From NCBI GenBank assembly GCA_902802975.1, contig CADCOF010000107.1, positions 1 through 7,631 of the forward strand: a DNA stretch of 7,631 bases, in the 5' to 3' direction. The position numbers and the translations under genes were made by a program. The notes beneath the pieces were generated by a model. It was not told the DNA's origin. It saw nothing but the letters and a program-made list of their open reading frames with translations, and did no database searches. The DNA is from an uncultured Ruminococcus sp. (GTDB taxonomy: Bacteria; Bacillota; Clostridia; Oscillospirales; Acutalibacteraceae). Shown here piece after piece: positions 1 to 5,396 of the stretch (the first letter of the stretch is position 1; every line of letters begins with the position of its first letter).

Positions 1-451
1 ACGTATCGCAGAGGGCTTGCAGGATCACCTTGAGCTTGGCAATATGGACAGCCTTCGTGACTGGGGCTATGCAAAGGATTATGTTGAGTGTATGTGGATG
101 ATCCTACAGCACGATACACCCGAGGATTTCGTTATCGCAACAGGCGAGCAGCATACTGTCCGTGATTTCACAGAGAAGGCATTCGCCGCAAACGGTATCA
201 CGATCCGCTGGGAAGGCGAGGGCATTGACGAAAAGGGCTACGATGCGGAAACAGGAAAGATGCTTGTGTGCGTAAATCCGCAGTGGTTCAGACCGACCGA
301 TGTTGACAACCTTTGGGGCGACCCGACAAAGGCAAAGACGGTTCTTGGCTGGAACCCGCAGAAGACAAGCTATCCGGAGCTTGTTAAGATCATGGCTGAG
401 CATGACAGAGAGCTTGCAAAGCGTGAGAAAAAGTTAAAAGTTAAAAGTTAA
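1..451 (+). CDS. gmd: GDP-mannose 4,6-dehydratase, C-terminal part (5' end outside window)
   Basis: Gmd is a cytoplasmic SDR-family enzyme that converts GDP-D-mannose to GDP-4-keto-6-deoxy-D-mannose, the first committed step toward GDP-L-fucose. The reading frame is open from base 2 (first full codon CGT), so the gene is cut by the window edge; the TTG at 17 is an internal Leu codon, not a start. The 149 visible residues carry the strongly conserved block LGNMDSLRDWGYAKDYVE, then EDFVIATGEQHTVRDF, the Gmd-specific EGxGxxEKG region, and FRPTDVDNLWGDPTKAKTVLGW near the end, as in E. coli Gmd. The NAD-binding N-terminus and catalytic Tyr/Lys lie outside the window. The last residues (KKLKVKS) and the TAA stop at 449-451 are read from an A+T-rich heptamer repeat array, so the natural tail has probably been replaced or extended by repeat DNA. 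The next gene starts 42 nt downstream. Identification is very secure. Confidence 0.96.
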   Translation, partial: RIAEGLQDHLELGNMDSLRDWGYAKDYVECMWMILQHDTPEDFVIATGEQHTVRDFTEKAFAANGITIRWEGEGIDEKGYDAETGKMLVCVNPQWFRPTDVDNLWGDPTKAKTVLGWNPQKTSYPELVKIMAEHDRELAKREKKLKVKS

Positions 452-491
452 AAGTTTAAAGAGTGTGGAGTGTGGAAGGTGGAGAGTGGAG
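433..491 (+). repeat. Tandem 7-base array, GTTAAAA units running into GAGNGTG units
   Basis: Eight consecutive 7-base units can be read without a break in register. Three GTTAAAA lie at 433-453, GTTTAAA at 454-460, GAGTGTG twice at 461-474, GAAGGTG at 475-481 and GAGAGTG at 482-488, followed by GAG. The array contains the gmd stop codon (449-451), and its G-rich half forms the ribosome binding region of the next gene. GTTAAAA units recur, in both orientations, after fcl and after manA. Short tandem heptamer repeats are known in other bacteria, notably the STRR sequences of cyanobacteria; I cannot tell whether this one has been named. Confidence 0.9.
478..490 (+). promoter_or_regulatory. Repeat-derived ribosome binding region that sets the ATG at 494
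   Basis: GGTGGAG (478-484) and GGAG (487-490; 488-491 also reads GGAG-like) lie just before the ATG at 494. They belong to the G-rich heptamer units, so the translation signal seems to have been recruited from a repeat. A GTG at 470 is in frame, but it lies inside the repeat and would add eight repeat-encoded residues, so the ATG is preferred. Confidence 0.6.
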
Positions 492-493
492 TT

Positions 494-1570
494 ATGAAAC
501 ATATCTGCTTCTTTCTATCCGATCACGGTTTTGGACATATTGCGAGGAGTATTCCGATAATCGTTTCTGTTGTCAGAAATTATGATACTTATGTTTATGT
601 TGTTTGCGGTGAGAGGCATATCGAGTTTGCAAAGAAGAATCTTGAAATGATGCTCACTGCTGAACAGTATAAGCGTATTGGATTTCGTGCGGAACATACC
701 GATATAGGTCTTGTTTGCAAAGACGGTACTCTTGATGTTGATACCGATGCCTTAACGAAAACTGTATCTGATTATTTATGGGAATTACCTTATAAAGCTA
801 AAAAATATGCTAATTGGCTGAAAGAGAACAGAATTGACGCTGCACTCTGCGATATGCCGATCTGGTGTATTGAAGCCTGTGAGCTTGCAGAAGTGCCGCT
901 TTTGTATATCGGGAATTTTACATGGACGGAGCTGTATCGGGAATTTCTGCCGAATGAAATATGGCAGGCTTATGCAAAGTATTACGGAAAGATAAAACAT
1001 ACGATGCTGTACGCACTTCATAACAACGAAATGCTCGAATTTATAGCAGACTCTGAAATATCCAAGACTTCTGTAACTGCAAGACCGATTAATAAAAACG
1101 CTGTGGCAGAGATAAGACGCAAACATACACGACCGATCGTTTTCGTTGCGCTTGGTATGTCTGCGCAATTCAAAACACCTGTTGATGTCGGAAAAGTTCC
1201 ATACGATTTTTATACAACCGAGGGCGTACCGCTTGTCGGAAATAATGTTGAGGTTGTGCCATACACAACAATAAACACACAGGATTTTATTGCCGCAGTC
1301 GATCATGTAATAACAAAAGCCGGCTGGGGAACTGTATCGGAATGTCTGCTTGCAGAAAAGCCAATGGCGCTGTTTGCCCGTGACGGCGTGCTCGAAGACA
1401 GAACTACAATAAACATATTAAGTGAAAATCATCTTGCAGTTTCCGTAACACAAGATGATCTGTATGATATAGAACAAGTTATTGAAAAGCTTGACAAGCT
1501 TGACGGCAGCTATGAAGAATTTTACAACTGCGCCGATGAGGCTGCCGAAAAGCTGATGTCATTGATATGA
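494..1570 (+). CDS. GT-B fold glycosyltransferase-like protein (MurG / arabinokinase N-terminus type)
   Basis: This 358-residue protein has no signal peptide and looks cytoplasmic. Its N-terminus reads MKHICFFLSDHGFGHIARS, and the DHGFGHxxR motif (residues 10-18) is the glycine-rich N-terminal loop seen in MurG-like GT-B enzymes and in the glycosyltransferase-like N-terminal domain of L-arabinokinases. The C-terminal half has a strand-loop start (VFVALGMS, about 216-223) and HVITKAGWGTVSECLLAEKP (271-290), the usual donor-sugar/nucleotide loop of GT28/GT1-type proteins. The ATG at 494 places the conserved N-terminus at residue 3; a GTG at 470 would add only repeat-encoded residues. The stop overlaps the first possible fcl start (ATGA at 1567-1570), but fcl probably begins at 1582. 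Between gmd and fcl, it may transfer fucose or another GDP-activated sugar; that is inference from position, and donor and acceptor cannot be read from the sequence. It could also be a non-catalytic or sugar-sensing relative. Family placement is fairly secure, function is not. Confidence 0.75.
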   Translation: MKHICFFLSDHGFGHIARSIPIIVSVVRNYDTYVYVVCGERHIEFAKKNLEMMLTAEQYKRIGFRAEHTDIGLVCKDGTLDVDTDALTKTVSDYLWELPYKAKKYANWLKENRIDAALCDMPIWCIEACELAEVPLLYIGNFTWTELYREFLPNEIWQAYAKYYGKIKHTMLYALHNNEMLEFIADSEISKTSVTARPINKNAVAEIRRKHTRPIVFVALGMSAQFKTPVDVGKVPYDFYTTEGVPLVGNNVEVVPYTTINTQDFIAAVDHVITKAGWGTVSECLLAEKPMALFARDGVLEDRTTINILSENHLAVSVTQDDLYDIEQVIEKLDKLDGSYEEFYNCADEAAEKLMSLI

Positions 1571-1574
1571 GGGG
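1570..1574 (+). promoter_or_regulatory. Ribosome binding site AGGGG that selects the fcl start
   Basis: AGGGG starts on the last base of the upstream stop codon and lies 7 nt before the ATG at 1582 (10 nt before the adjacent ATG at 1585). An earlier in-frame ATG at 1567 lies upstream of this site and has no comparable signal, so it is not used as the start here. The position suggests translational coupling with the glycosyltransferase gene. Confidence 0.65.
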
Positions 1575-1581
1575 AATTATT

Positions 1582-2526
1582 ATGATGGAAAAAAACGCAA
1601 AAATATATGTAGCCGGTCACAGAGGAATGGTAGGTTCTGCTATTGTTCGTGAACTTCAAAGACAGGGCTACACAAATATTATCACACGCACACATAAGGA
1701 GCTTGACCTTTGCAGACAGGCCGATGTTGAGAAATTCTTTGCAGAGGAAAAGCCCGAATATGTATTTTTGGCAGCTGCAAAGGTTGGCGGTATCATTGCA
1801 AACCAAAATGCGCTTGCAGATTTTATGTACGACAATATGATACTCGAAATGAACGTGATCCACTCCGCATGGAAAAACGGCTGCAAGAAGCTTGAATTTC
1901 TCGGTTCATCGTGCATTTATCCGAGAATGGCGCCGCAGCCGATGAAGGAAAGCTGCCTGTTGACATCTGAGCTTGAAAAGACAAATGAAGCATATGCGCT
2001 TGCAAAAATTTCGGGACTTAAATACTGCGAGTTCCTCAACCGTCAGTACGGCACTGACTATATAAGCGTAATGCCGACAAATCTTTACGGACCCAACGAC
2101 AACTACCACCCGACGCACAGCCACGTTCTCCCCGCACTTATCCGCCGTTTCCATGAGGCTAAAGAGAGCGGCGCAGAATTTGTTACCTGCTGGGGCGACG
2201 GTTCACCGCTTCGTGAATTTCTTTATGTTGACGACCTTGCAAATCTCTGTGTGTTCCTGATGAACAATTACAGCGGCAACGAAACAGTAAACGCCGGCAC
2301 CGGAAAAGAACTCACAATAAAAGAGCTTACGGAGCTTGTCGCAAAGGTCATCGGCTATGAAGGCGAGATCCGCTGGGATACGTCAAAACCAAACGGCACA
2401 CCGAGAAAGCTCCTTGATGTATCAAAAGCAGAAGGTTTAGGCTGGAAGTACAAGACGGAGCTTGAAGAAGGTATCAGACTTTCATATGAGGATTTTCTTA
2501 ATAATCCGATGAGAGCGGAGAGGTAA
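1582..2526 (+). CDS. fcl: GDP-L-fucose synthase
   Basis: Fcl (WcaG) is a cytoplasmic SDR enzyme that epimerises GDP-4-keto-6-deoxymannose at C3 and C5 and reduces it with NADPH to GDP-L-fucose. With the start at 1582 the protein has 314 residues, close to the 321 of E. coli WcaG. The cofactor loop GHRGMVG is at 12-18, LAAAKVGGI at 63-71 and LGSSCIYP at 107-114. The catalytic set can be placed by alignment from memory: Ser109, Tyr138 and Lys142 (YxxxK), plus Cys111 and His181, matching E. coli Ser107, Tyr136, Lys140, Cys109 and His179. Further family blocks are MPTNLYGPNDN, REFLYVDDLA and the tail GTPRKLLDVSKAEGLGW. No key residue is missing. It acts directly on the product of Gmd, encoded two genes upstream. 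The stop is followed after 4 nt by a heptamer repeat array. Confidence 0.97.
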   Translation: MMEKNAKIYVAGHRGMVGSAIVRELQRQGYTNIITRTHKELDLCRQADVEKFFAEEKPEYVFLAAAKVGGIIANQNALADFMYDNMILEMNVIHSAWKNGCKKLEFLGSSCIYPRMAPQPMKESCLLTSELEKTNEAYALAKISGLKYCEFLNRQYGTDYISVMPTNLYGPNDNYHPTHSHVLPALIRRFHEAKESGAEFVTCWGDGSPLREFLYVDDLANLCVFLMNNYSGNETVNAGTGKELTIKELTELVAKVIGYEGEIRWDTSKPNGTPRKLLDVSKAEGLGWKYKTELEEGIRLSYEDFLNNPMRAER

Positions 2527-2531
2527 TGATT

Positions 2532-2562
2532 AAAGTTAAAAGTTAAAAGATAAAAGTTAAAA
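2532..2562 (+). repeat. Left heptamer array of the four-helix-bundle element
   Basis: GTTAAAA at 2535-2541 and 2542-2548, GATAAAA at 2549-2555 and GTTAAAA at 2556-2562 are in unbroken 7-base register, starting six bases after the fcl stop codon. Bases 2532-2548 are a perfect 17-nt inverted match to 2938-2954 on the far side of the four-helix-bundle gene. The unit is the same as in the arrays at 433 and 5291. Confidence 0.9.
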
Positions 2563-2581
2563 GAAAAATTTGAGGCGAATT

Positions 2582-2936
2582 ATGACTGAAAAGGTTGTTC
2601 AGGAAAAAAGTAAAAAGTTTGCTGTCAGAATTATAAATCTATATAAATATTTGTGTAGTGAGCATAAAGAGTTCATTTTATCTAAGCAAATTCTAAAGAG
2701 CGGTACAAGTATTGGAGCAAATATTGCGGAAAGTCAAAGTGCTATGAGCAGAAAGGACTTTTTTGTCGAAAATATATATTGCTCTTAAAGAATGTACAGA
2801 AACGATATACTGGTTAGATTTATTATTTGAAACGGATTTTTTAACCGAACAACAGTATATGTCTTTGAAATCCGATTGTATTGAAATACAAAAAATCCTT
2901 ACCGCTACAACGAAAACTATCTCAGAGAATAAATAG
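2582..2936 (+). pseudogene. Four-helix-bundle protein (23S rRNA intervening-sequence protein type), frameshifted
   Basis: The ATG at 2582 has GAGG (2572-2575) six bases upstream. The frame gives 68 residues and stops at 2788. Its first 60 residues match the family pattern: KSKKFAVRIINLYKYL, then LSKQILKSGTSIGANIAES (about 38-56) and SRKDF. The rest of the protein is in another frame from 2766 to the TAG at 2934-2936: SKIYIALKECTETIYWLDLL, then ETDFLTEQQY and a helical tail. Removing one T from the six-T run at 2759-2764 joins the frames through ...DFLSKIYIALKE... into a 117-residue protein of normal family length. Such proteins occur in intervening sequences of 23S rRNA genes and as scattered small genes, and are related to the Avd accessory protein of diversity-generating retroelements; their function is poorly known. 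By hand count the gene is about 31% G+C (56 of 180 bases, 2641-2820) against 52% in fcl (94 of 180, 2101-2280). With the flanking inverted arrays, this points to separate origin. A sequencing error in the T run cannot be excluded. Confidence 0.87.
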
Positions 2937-2937
2937 A

Positions 2938-2965
2938 TTTTAACTTTTAACTTTTAAAATTTAAC
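2938..2965 (-). repeat. Right heptamer array, inverted, of the four-helix-bundle element
   Basis: TTTTAAC at 2938-2944 and 2945-2951, TTTTAAA at 2952-2958 and ATTTAAC at 2959-2965 form the inverted counterpart of the array at 2535. It begins one base after the four-helix-bundle stop codon and ends nine bases before the manC ribosome binding site. Bases 2938-2962 are identical to 5347-5371 after manA, so the two right ends belong to one repeat family. Confidence 0.9.
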
Positions 2966-2989
2966 TTTCTATAAAGGGGTTTTTATACA

Positions 2990-4303
2990 ATGAATATAGT
3001 TTTACTGTCCGGCGGTTCAGGCAAGCGTTTGTGGCCGCTTTCAAATGACATTCGTTCAAAGCAGTTTATAAAGATATTCAAGACCGAAGACGGCGAATAT
3101 GAATCAATGGTTCAGCGAGTTTACCGTCAGATAAAGAAGATAGACAGCGATGCAAAGGTAACTATCGCTACTTCAAAAACGCAGGTTTCCGCTATCCATA
3201 ATCAGCTCGGCGATGAAGTCGGTATTTCAATTGAGCCTTGCCGCAGAGATACATTTCCGGCTATAGCACTTGCCACGGCGTATCTTCATGATGTGATTGG
3301 CGTACCGGAAGATGAAGCTGTTGTCGTTTGCCCCGTTGACCCTTATGTTGATGACGATTATTTCGAAGCGCTGAAATCACTCGGCGAGCAGGCAGATAAA
3401 GGCGAAGCAAACCTTGTGCTAATGGGAATCGAGCCGACATATCCAAGCGAAAAGTACGGTTATATTATTCCGGAAAATAAGGACGATGTAAGCTTTGTAT
3501 CAACCTTTAAGGAAAAGCCCGATGCAAAGACCGCCGAAAGCTACATCGCACAGGGCGCCCTCTGGAACGGCGGCGTGTTTGCATATAAGCTGAAATACGT
3601 TCTCGATCGTGCCCATGAGCTTATTGATTTTACAGATTACAGCGATCTTTTTGCAAAATATGACACGCTCACAAAGATAAGCTTTGATTATGCTGTCGTT
3701 GAAAAAGAAAACAAAATTCAGGTGATGCGTTTCTGCGGTCAGTGGAAAGACCTCGGTACATGGAATACGCTCACCGAAGCAATGCAGGATAATGCTATCG
3801 GCGATGCAACAATGAACGAGGCGTGCAGCGGCGTTAACATCATCAACGAACTGAATGTTCCGATACTTGCAATGGGACTCCATGATGTAGTAATTTCCGC
3901 AAGTCCCGAAGGCATACTTGTTTCCGATAAGGAGCAGTCAAGCTACATAAAGCCATACGTTGACAAGATCGACCAGCAGATCATGTTTGCCGAAAAGTCA
4001 TGGGGCAGTTTCAGAGTGCTTGACGTTGAAGACAAGAGCCTGACGATCAAAGTTACACTCAACCCCGGAAACAGCATGAATTATCACAGCCATAAAAACC
4101 GTGATGAGGTCTGGGTATGTATCGCAGGTCAGGGAAAGACTGTTGTTGACGGAATGGAGCAGGAATTATCTGTCGGCGATGTTATTACTATGCAGGCAGG
4201 CTGCCGTCACACCGTATCAGCCGTAACAGAGTTGCAGCTTATCGAGGTTCAGCTCGGGGAGGACATCAATGTACAGGATAAGCAGAAATTCCCCCTCGAA
4301 TAA
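2990..4303 (+). CDS. manC: Mannose-1-phosphate guanylyltransferase with C-terminal cupin (PMI type II-like) domain
   Basis: ManC makes GDP-mannose from mannose-1-phosphate and GTP in the cytoplasm. The protein has 437 residues, somewhat shorter than the 470-480 of AlgA/ManC enzymes. The N-terminal nucleotidyltransferase domain (1 to about 330) shows LLSGGSGKRLWPLSNDIRSK (5-24), the pyrophosphorylase signature with GxGxRLWP; then EPCRRDTFPAIALA (82-95), GIEPTYPSEKYGYI (146-159), FKEKP (173-177), LWNGGVFAYK (191-200), FDYAVVEK (232-239) and WKDLGTW (252-258). The C-terminal cupin (about 331-437) has WGSFRVL, SLTIKV and the metal-site region HSHKNRDEVWV (His366, His368, Glu373), as in type II phosphomannose isomerases. 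A separate ManA is encoded next door, so the cupin may not be the main isomerase; that is inference. AAGGGG at 2974-2979 lies 10 nt before the ATG. The gene directly follows an inverted heptamer array and overlaps manA by 35 nt. Confidence 0.94.
   Translation: MNIVLLSGGSGKRLWPLSNDIRSKQFIKIFKTEDGEYESMVQRVYRQIKKIDSDAKVTIATSKTQVSAIHNQLGDEVGISIEPCRRDTFPAIALATAYLHDVIGVPEDEAVVVCPVDPYVDDDYFEALKSLGEQADKGEANLVLMGIEPTYPSEKYGYIIPENKDDVSFVSTFKEKPDAKTAESYIAQGALWNGGVFAYKLKYVLDRAHELIDFTDYSDLFAKYDTLTKISFDYAVVEKENKIQVMRFCGQWKDLGTWNTLTEAMQDNAIGDATMNEACSGVNIINELNVPILAMGLHDVVISASPEGILVSDKEQSSYIKPYVDKIDQQIMFAEKSWGSFRVLDVEDKSLTIKVTLNPGNSMNYHSHKNRDEVWVCIAGQGKTVVDGMEQELSVGDVITMQAGCRHTVSAVTELQLIEVQLGEDINVQDKQKFPLE
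4256..4263 (+). promoter_or_regulatory. Strong ribosome binding site for manA inside manC
   Basis: GGGGAGGA lies within the last codons of manC, five bases before the ATG at 4269. It is the best Shine-Dalgarno match in the window and fixes a start that would otherwise look too early, because manA then overlaps manC by 35 nt. The arrangement favours translational coupling of the two genes. Confidence 0.75.
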
Positions 4304-5285
4304 GTTACACAAACCTTTCTTACTGAAACCTGAGGGGAAAGATTATTTGTGGGGCGGAGACAGGCTGAATTATGATTTCGGAAAAAATATCCCGATCTCA
4401 CCATTGTCCGAAACATGGGAATGTTCAACTCACTCCGATGGACCGAGTACGGTCGTTAGCGGAGTTTTTGAAGGGCTTTCTCTTCCCGAAGTGTTGAAGC
4501 TGCACCCGGAATTTATGGGAACAAATCCCGAAAACAAGACCGAGCTGCCGATACTTATAAAATTTATTGACGCAAAAAAAGACTTGTCCGTTCAGGTGCA
4601 TCCCAACGATGAATATGCAAAAGAGCATGAAAACGGACAGTTGGGCAAAACCGAGATGTGGTATGTGCTTGACGCCACCCCGGACGCAAAGCTTGTTTAC
4701 GGGCTTCATCACACAGTCTCAAAGGAGAAGATAAGAGCCGCAATTGAAAAGGGCAGGCTTGAAAAATATCTGCAAAAGGTATCGATAAAAAAAGATGACG
4801 TTTTCTATATTGAAGCCGGAACGATACACGCTATAGGCGCAGGCGCATTGATCGCCGAAATACAGGAAAACTCAAATCTTACATACCGCCTGTATGATTA
4901 CGATCGTATAGATAAAAACGGACAAAAACGCCCGCTACATGTCGATAAAGCTCTTGAAGTGGCAAATCTGAACAGCAGTGCAGAACCGCACCAGCCAATG
5001 CGTGTACTGAAATATCAGCCGGGCTGGGCAAGCGAGCTTTTGTGCAGGTGCAAGTATTTTCAGGTCGAGCGTATCATGCTCAACACCGAAACAAACAAAA
5101 ATATGGTATCGATGCAGGTCGGCAGCACGTCGTTCAATGTTTTGCTTTGTGTCGGCGGCTGCGGAGTAATATTTTATGAAGATGAAGCATTGCCATTCTT
5201 CAAAGGCGACTGTATTTTTGTTCCTGCAGACTCTGTAGAAATGCAAATTCACGGGAAAGCTTCGATGCTGAAAGTTAGCTGTTGA
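4269..5285 (+). CDS. manA: Mannose-6-phosphate isomerase, class I
   Basis: ManA is a zinc-dependent cytoplasmic isomerase that interconverts fructose-6-phosphate and mannose-6-phosphate and so feeds GDP-mannose synthesis from central metabolism. The 338-residue protein matches the short Firmicutes-type class I enzymes (about 315 residues in Bacillus). KPFLLKPEGKDYLWGGDRL (15-33) is the typical N-terminus, followed by LSETWECSTH (46-55). The zinc ligands are visible as Gln109 and His111 (SVQVHPND), Glu129 (KTEMWYVLDA) and His187 (AGTIHAIGAG), with the catalytic Arg207 in TYRLYDYDR. A C-terminal cupin-like domain follows (about 240-338). The family's usual start lies near residue 14, but no ATG, GTG or TTG is available there; the ATG at 4269 has a strong ribosome binding site, so the protein carries about 14 extra N-terminal residues encoded within the manC 3' end. 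The stop is immediately followed by the inverted-repeat element at 5286. Confidence 0.95.
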   Translation: MYRISRNSPSNKLHKPFLLKPEGKDYLWGGDRLNYDFGKNIPISPLSETWECSTHSDGPSTVVSGVFEGLSLPEVLKLHPEFMGTNPENKTELPILIKFIDAKKDLSVQVHPNDEYAKEHENGQLGKTEMWYVLDATPDAKLVYGLHHTVSKEKIRAAIEKGRLEKYLQKVSIKKDDVFYIEAGTIHAIGAGALIAEIQENSNLTYRLYDYDRIDKNGQKRPLHVDKALEVANLNSSAEPHQPMRVLKYQPGWASELLCRCKYFQVERIMLNTETNKNMVSMQVGSTSFNVLLCVGGCGVIFYEDEALPFFKGDCIFVPADSVEMQIHGKASMLKVSC

Positions 5286-5381
5286 TAAAAGTTAAAAGTT
5301 AAAATTGAAAAGTTAAATTATTTTAAAAATCCGGATAACGAAAAAATTTTAACTTTTAACTTTTAAAATTTCACTTTAACC
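5286..5381. repeat. Inverted-repeat element of heptamer units, without a gene
   Basis: Bases 5286-5306 and 5345-5365 are a perfect 21-bp inverted repeat enclosing 38 nt. The left arm contains GTTAAAA at 5291-5297 and 5298-5304, continuing in register as TTGAAAA and GTTAAAT to 5318. The right arm is TTTTAAC at 5347-5353 and 5354-5360, TTTTAAA at 5361-5367 and ATTTCAC at 5368-5374. Bases 5347-5371 are identical to 2938-2962. The element starts next to the manA stop and ends just before the ribosome binding site of the mutase gene (AAAAGGGTG, 5382-5390). It could fold as an A+T-rich hairpin in the transcript, but no T-run follows it, so I do not call it a terminator. Confidence 0.9.
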
Positions 5382-5396
5382 AAAAGGGTGATTTAT

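Noticed and set aside
17..451. TTG at 17 as the start of a 144-residue protein
   Set aside because: The frame is open to the window edge and the upstream residues RIAEGL fit Gmd, so the TTG is an internal Leu codon of a truncated gene.
428..461. The repeat arrays as a CRISPR array
   Set aside because: Units are 7 bases, directly abutting, with no unique spacers and no cas genes nearby.
785..1306. 173-codon open frame on the - strand inside the glycosyltransferase gene
   Set aside because: It lies wholly opposite a well-supported gene, has a cysteine- and histidine-rich composition typical of antisense reading, and matches no family I know.
3500..3883. 127-codon open frame on the - strand inside manC
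   Set aside because: It is antisense to conserved ManC blocks (LWNGGVF, WKDLGTW), which explains the open frame, and there is no ribosome binding site.
5282..5330. Possible promoter before the mutase gene (TTGATA or TTGAAA near 5282-5310)
   Set aside because: No -10-like hexamer lies 16-18 nt downstream of either, and the A+T-rich words are explained by the heptamer repeat.
5286..5365. The inverted repeat after manA as an intrinsic terminator
   Set aside because: The stem is almost all A-T and no T-run follows; the ribosome binding site of the next gene comes directly after. Weak attenuation remains possible.
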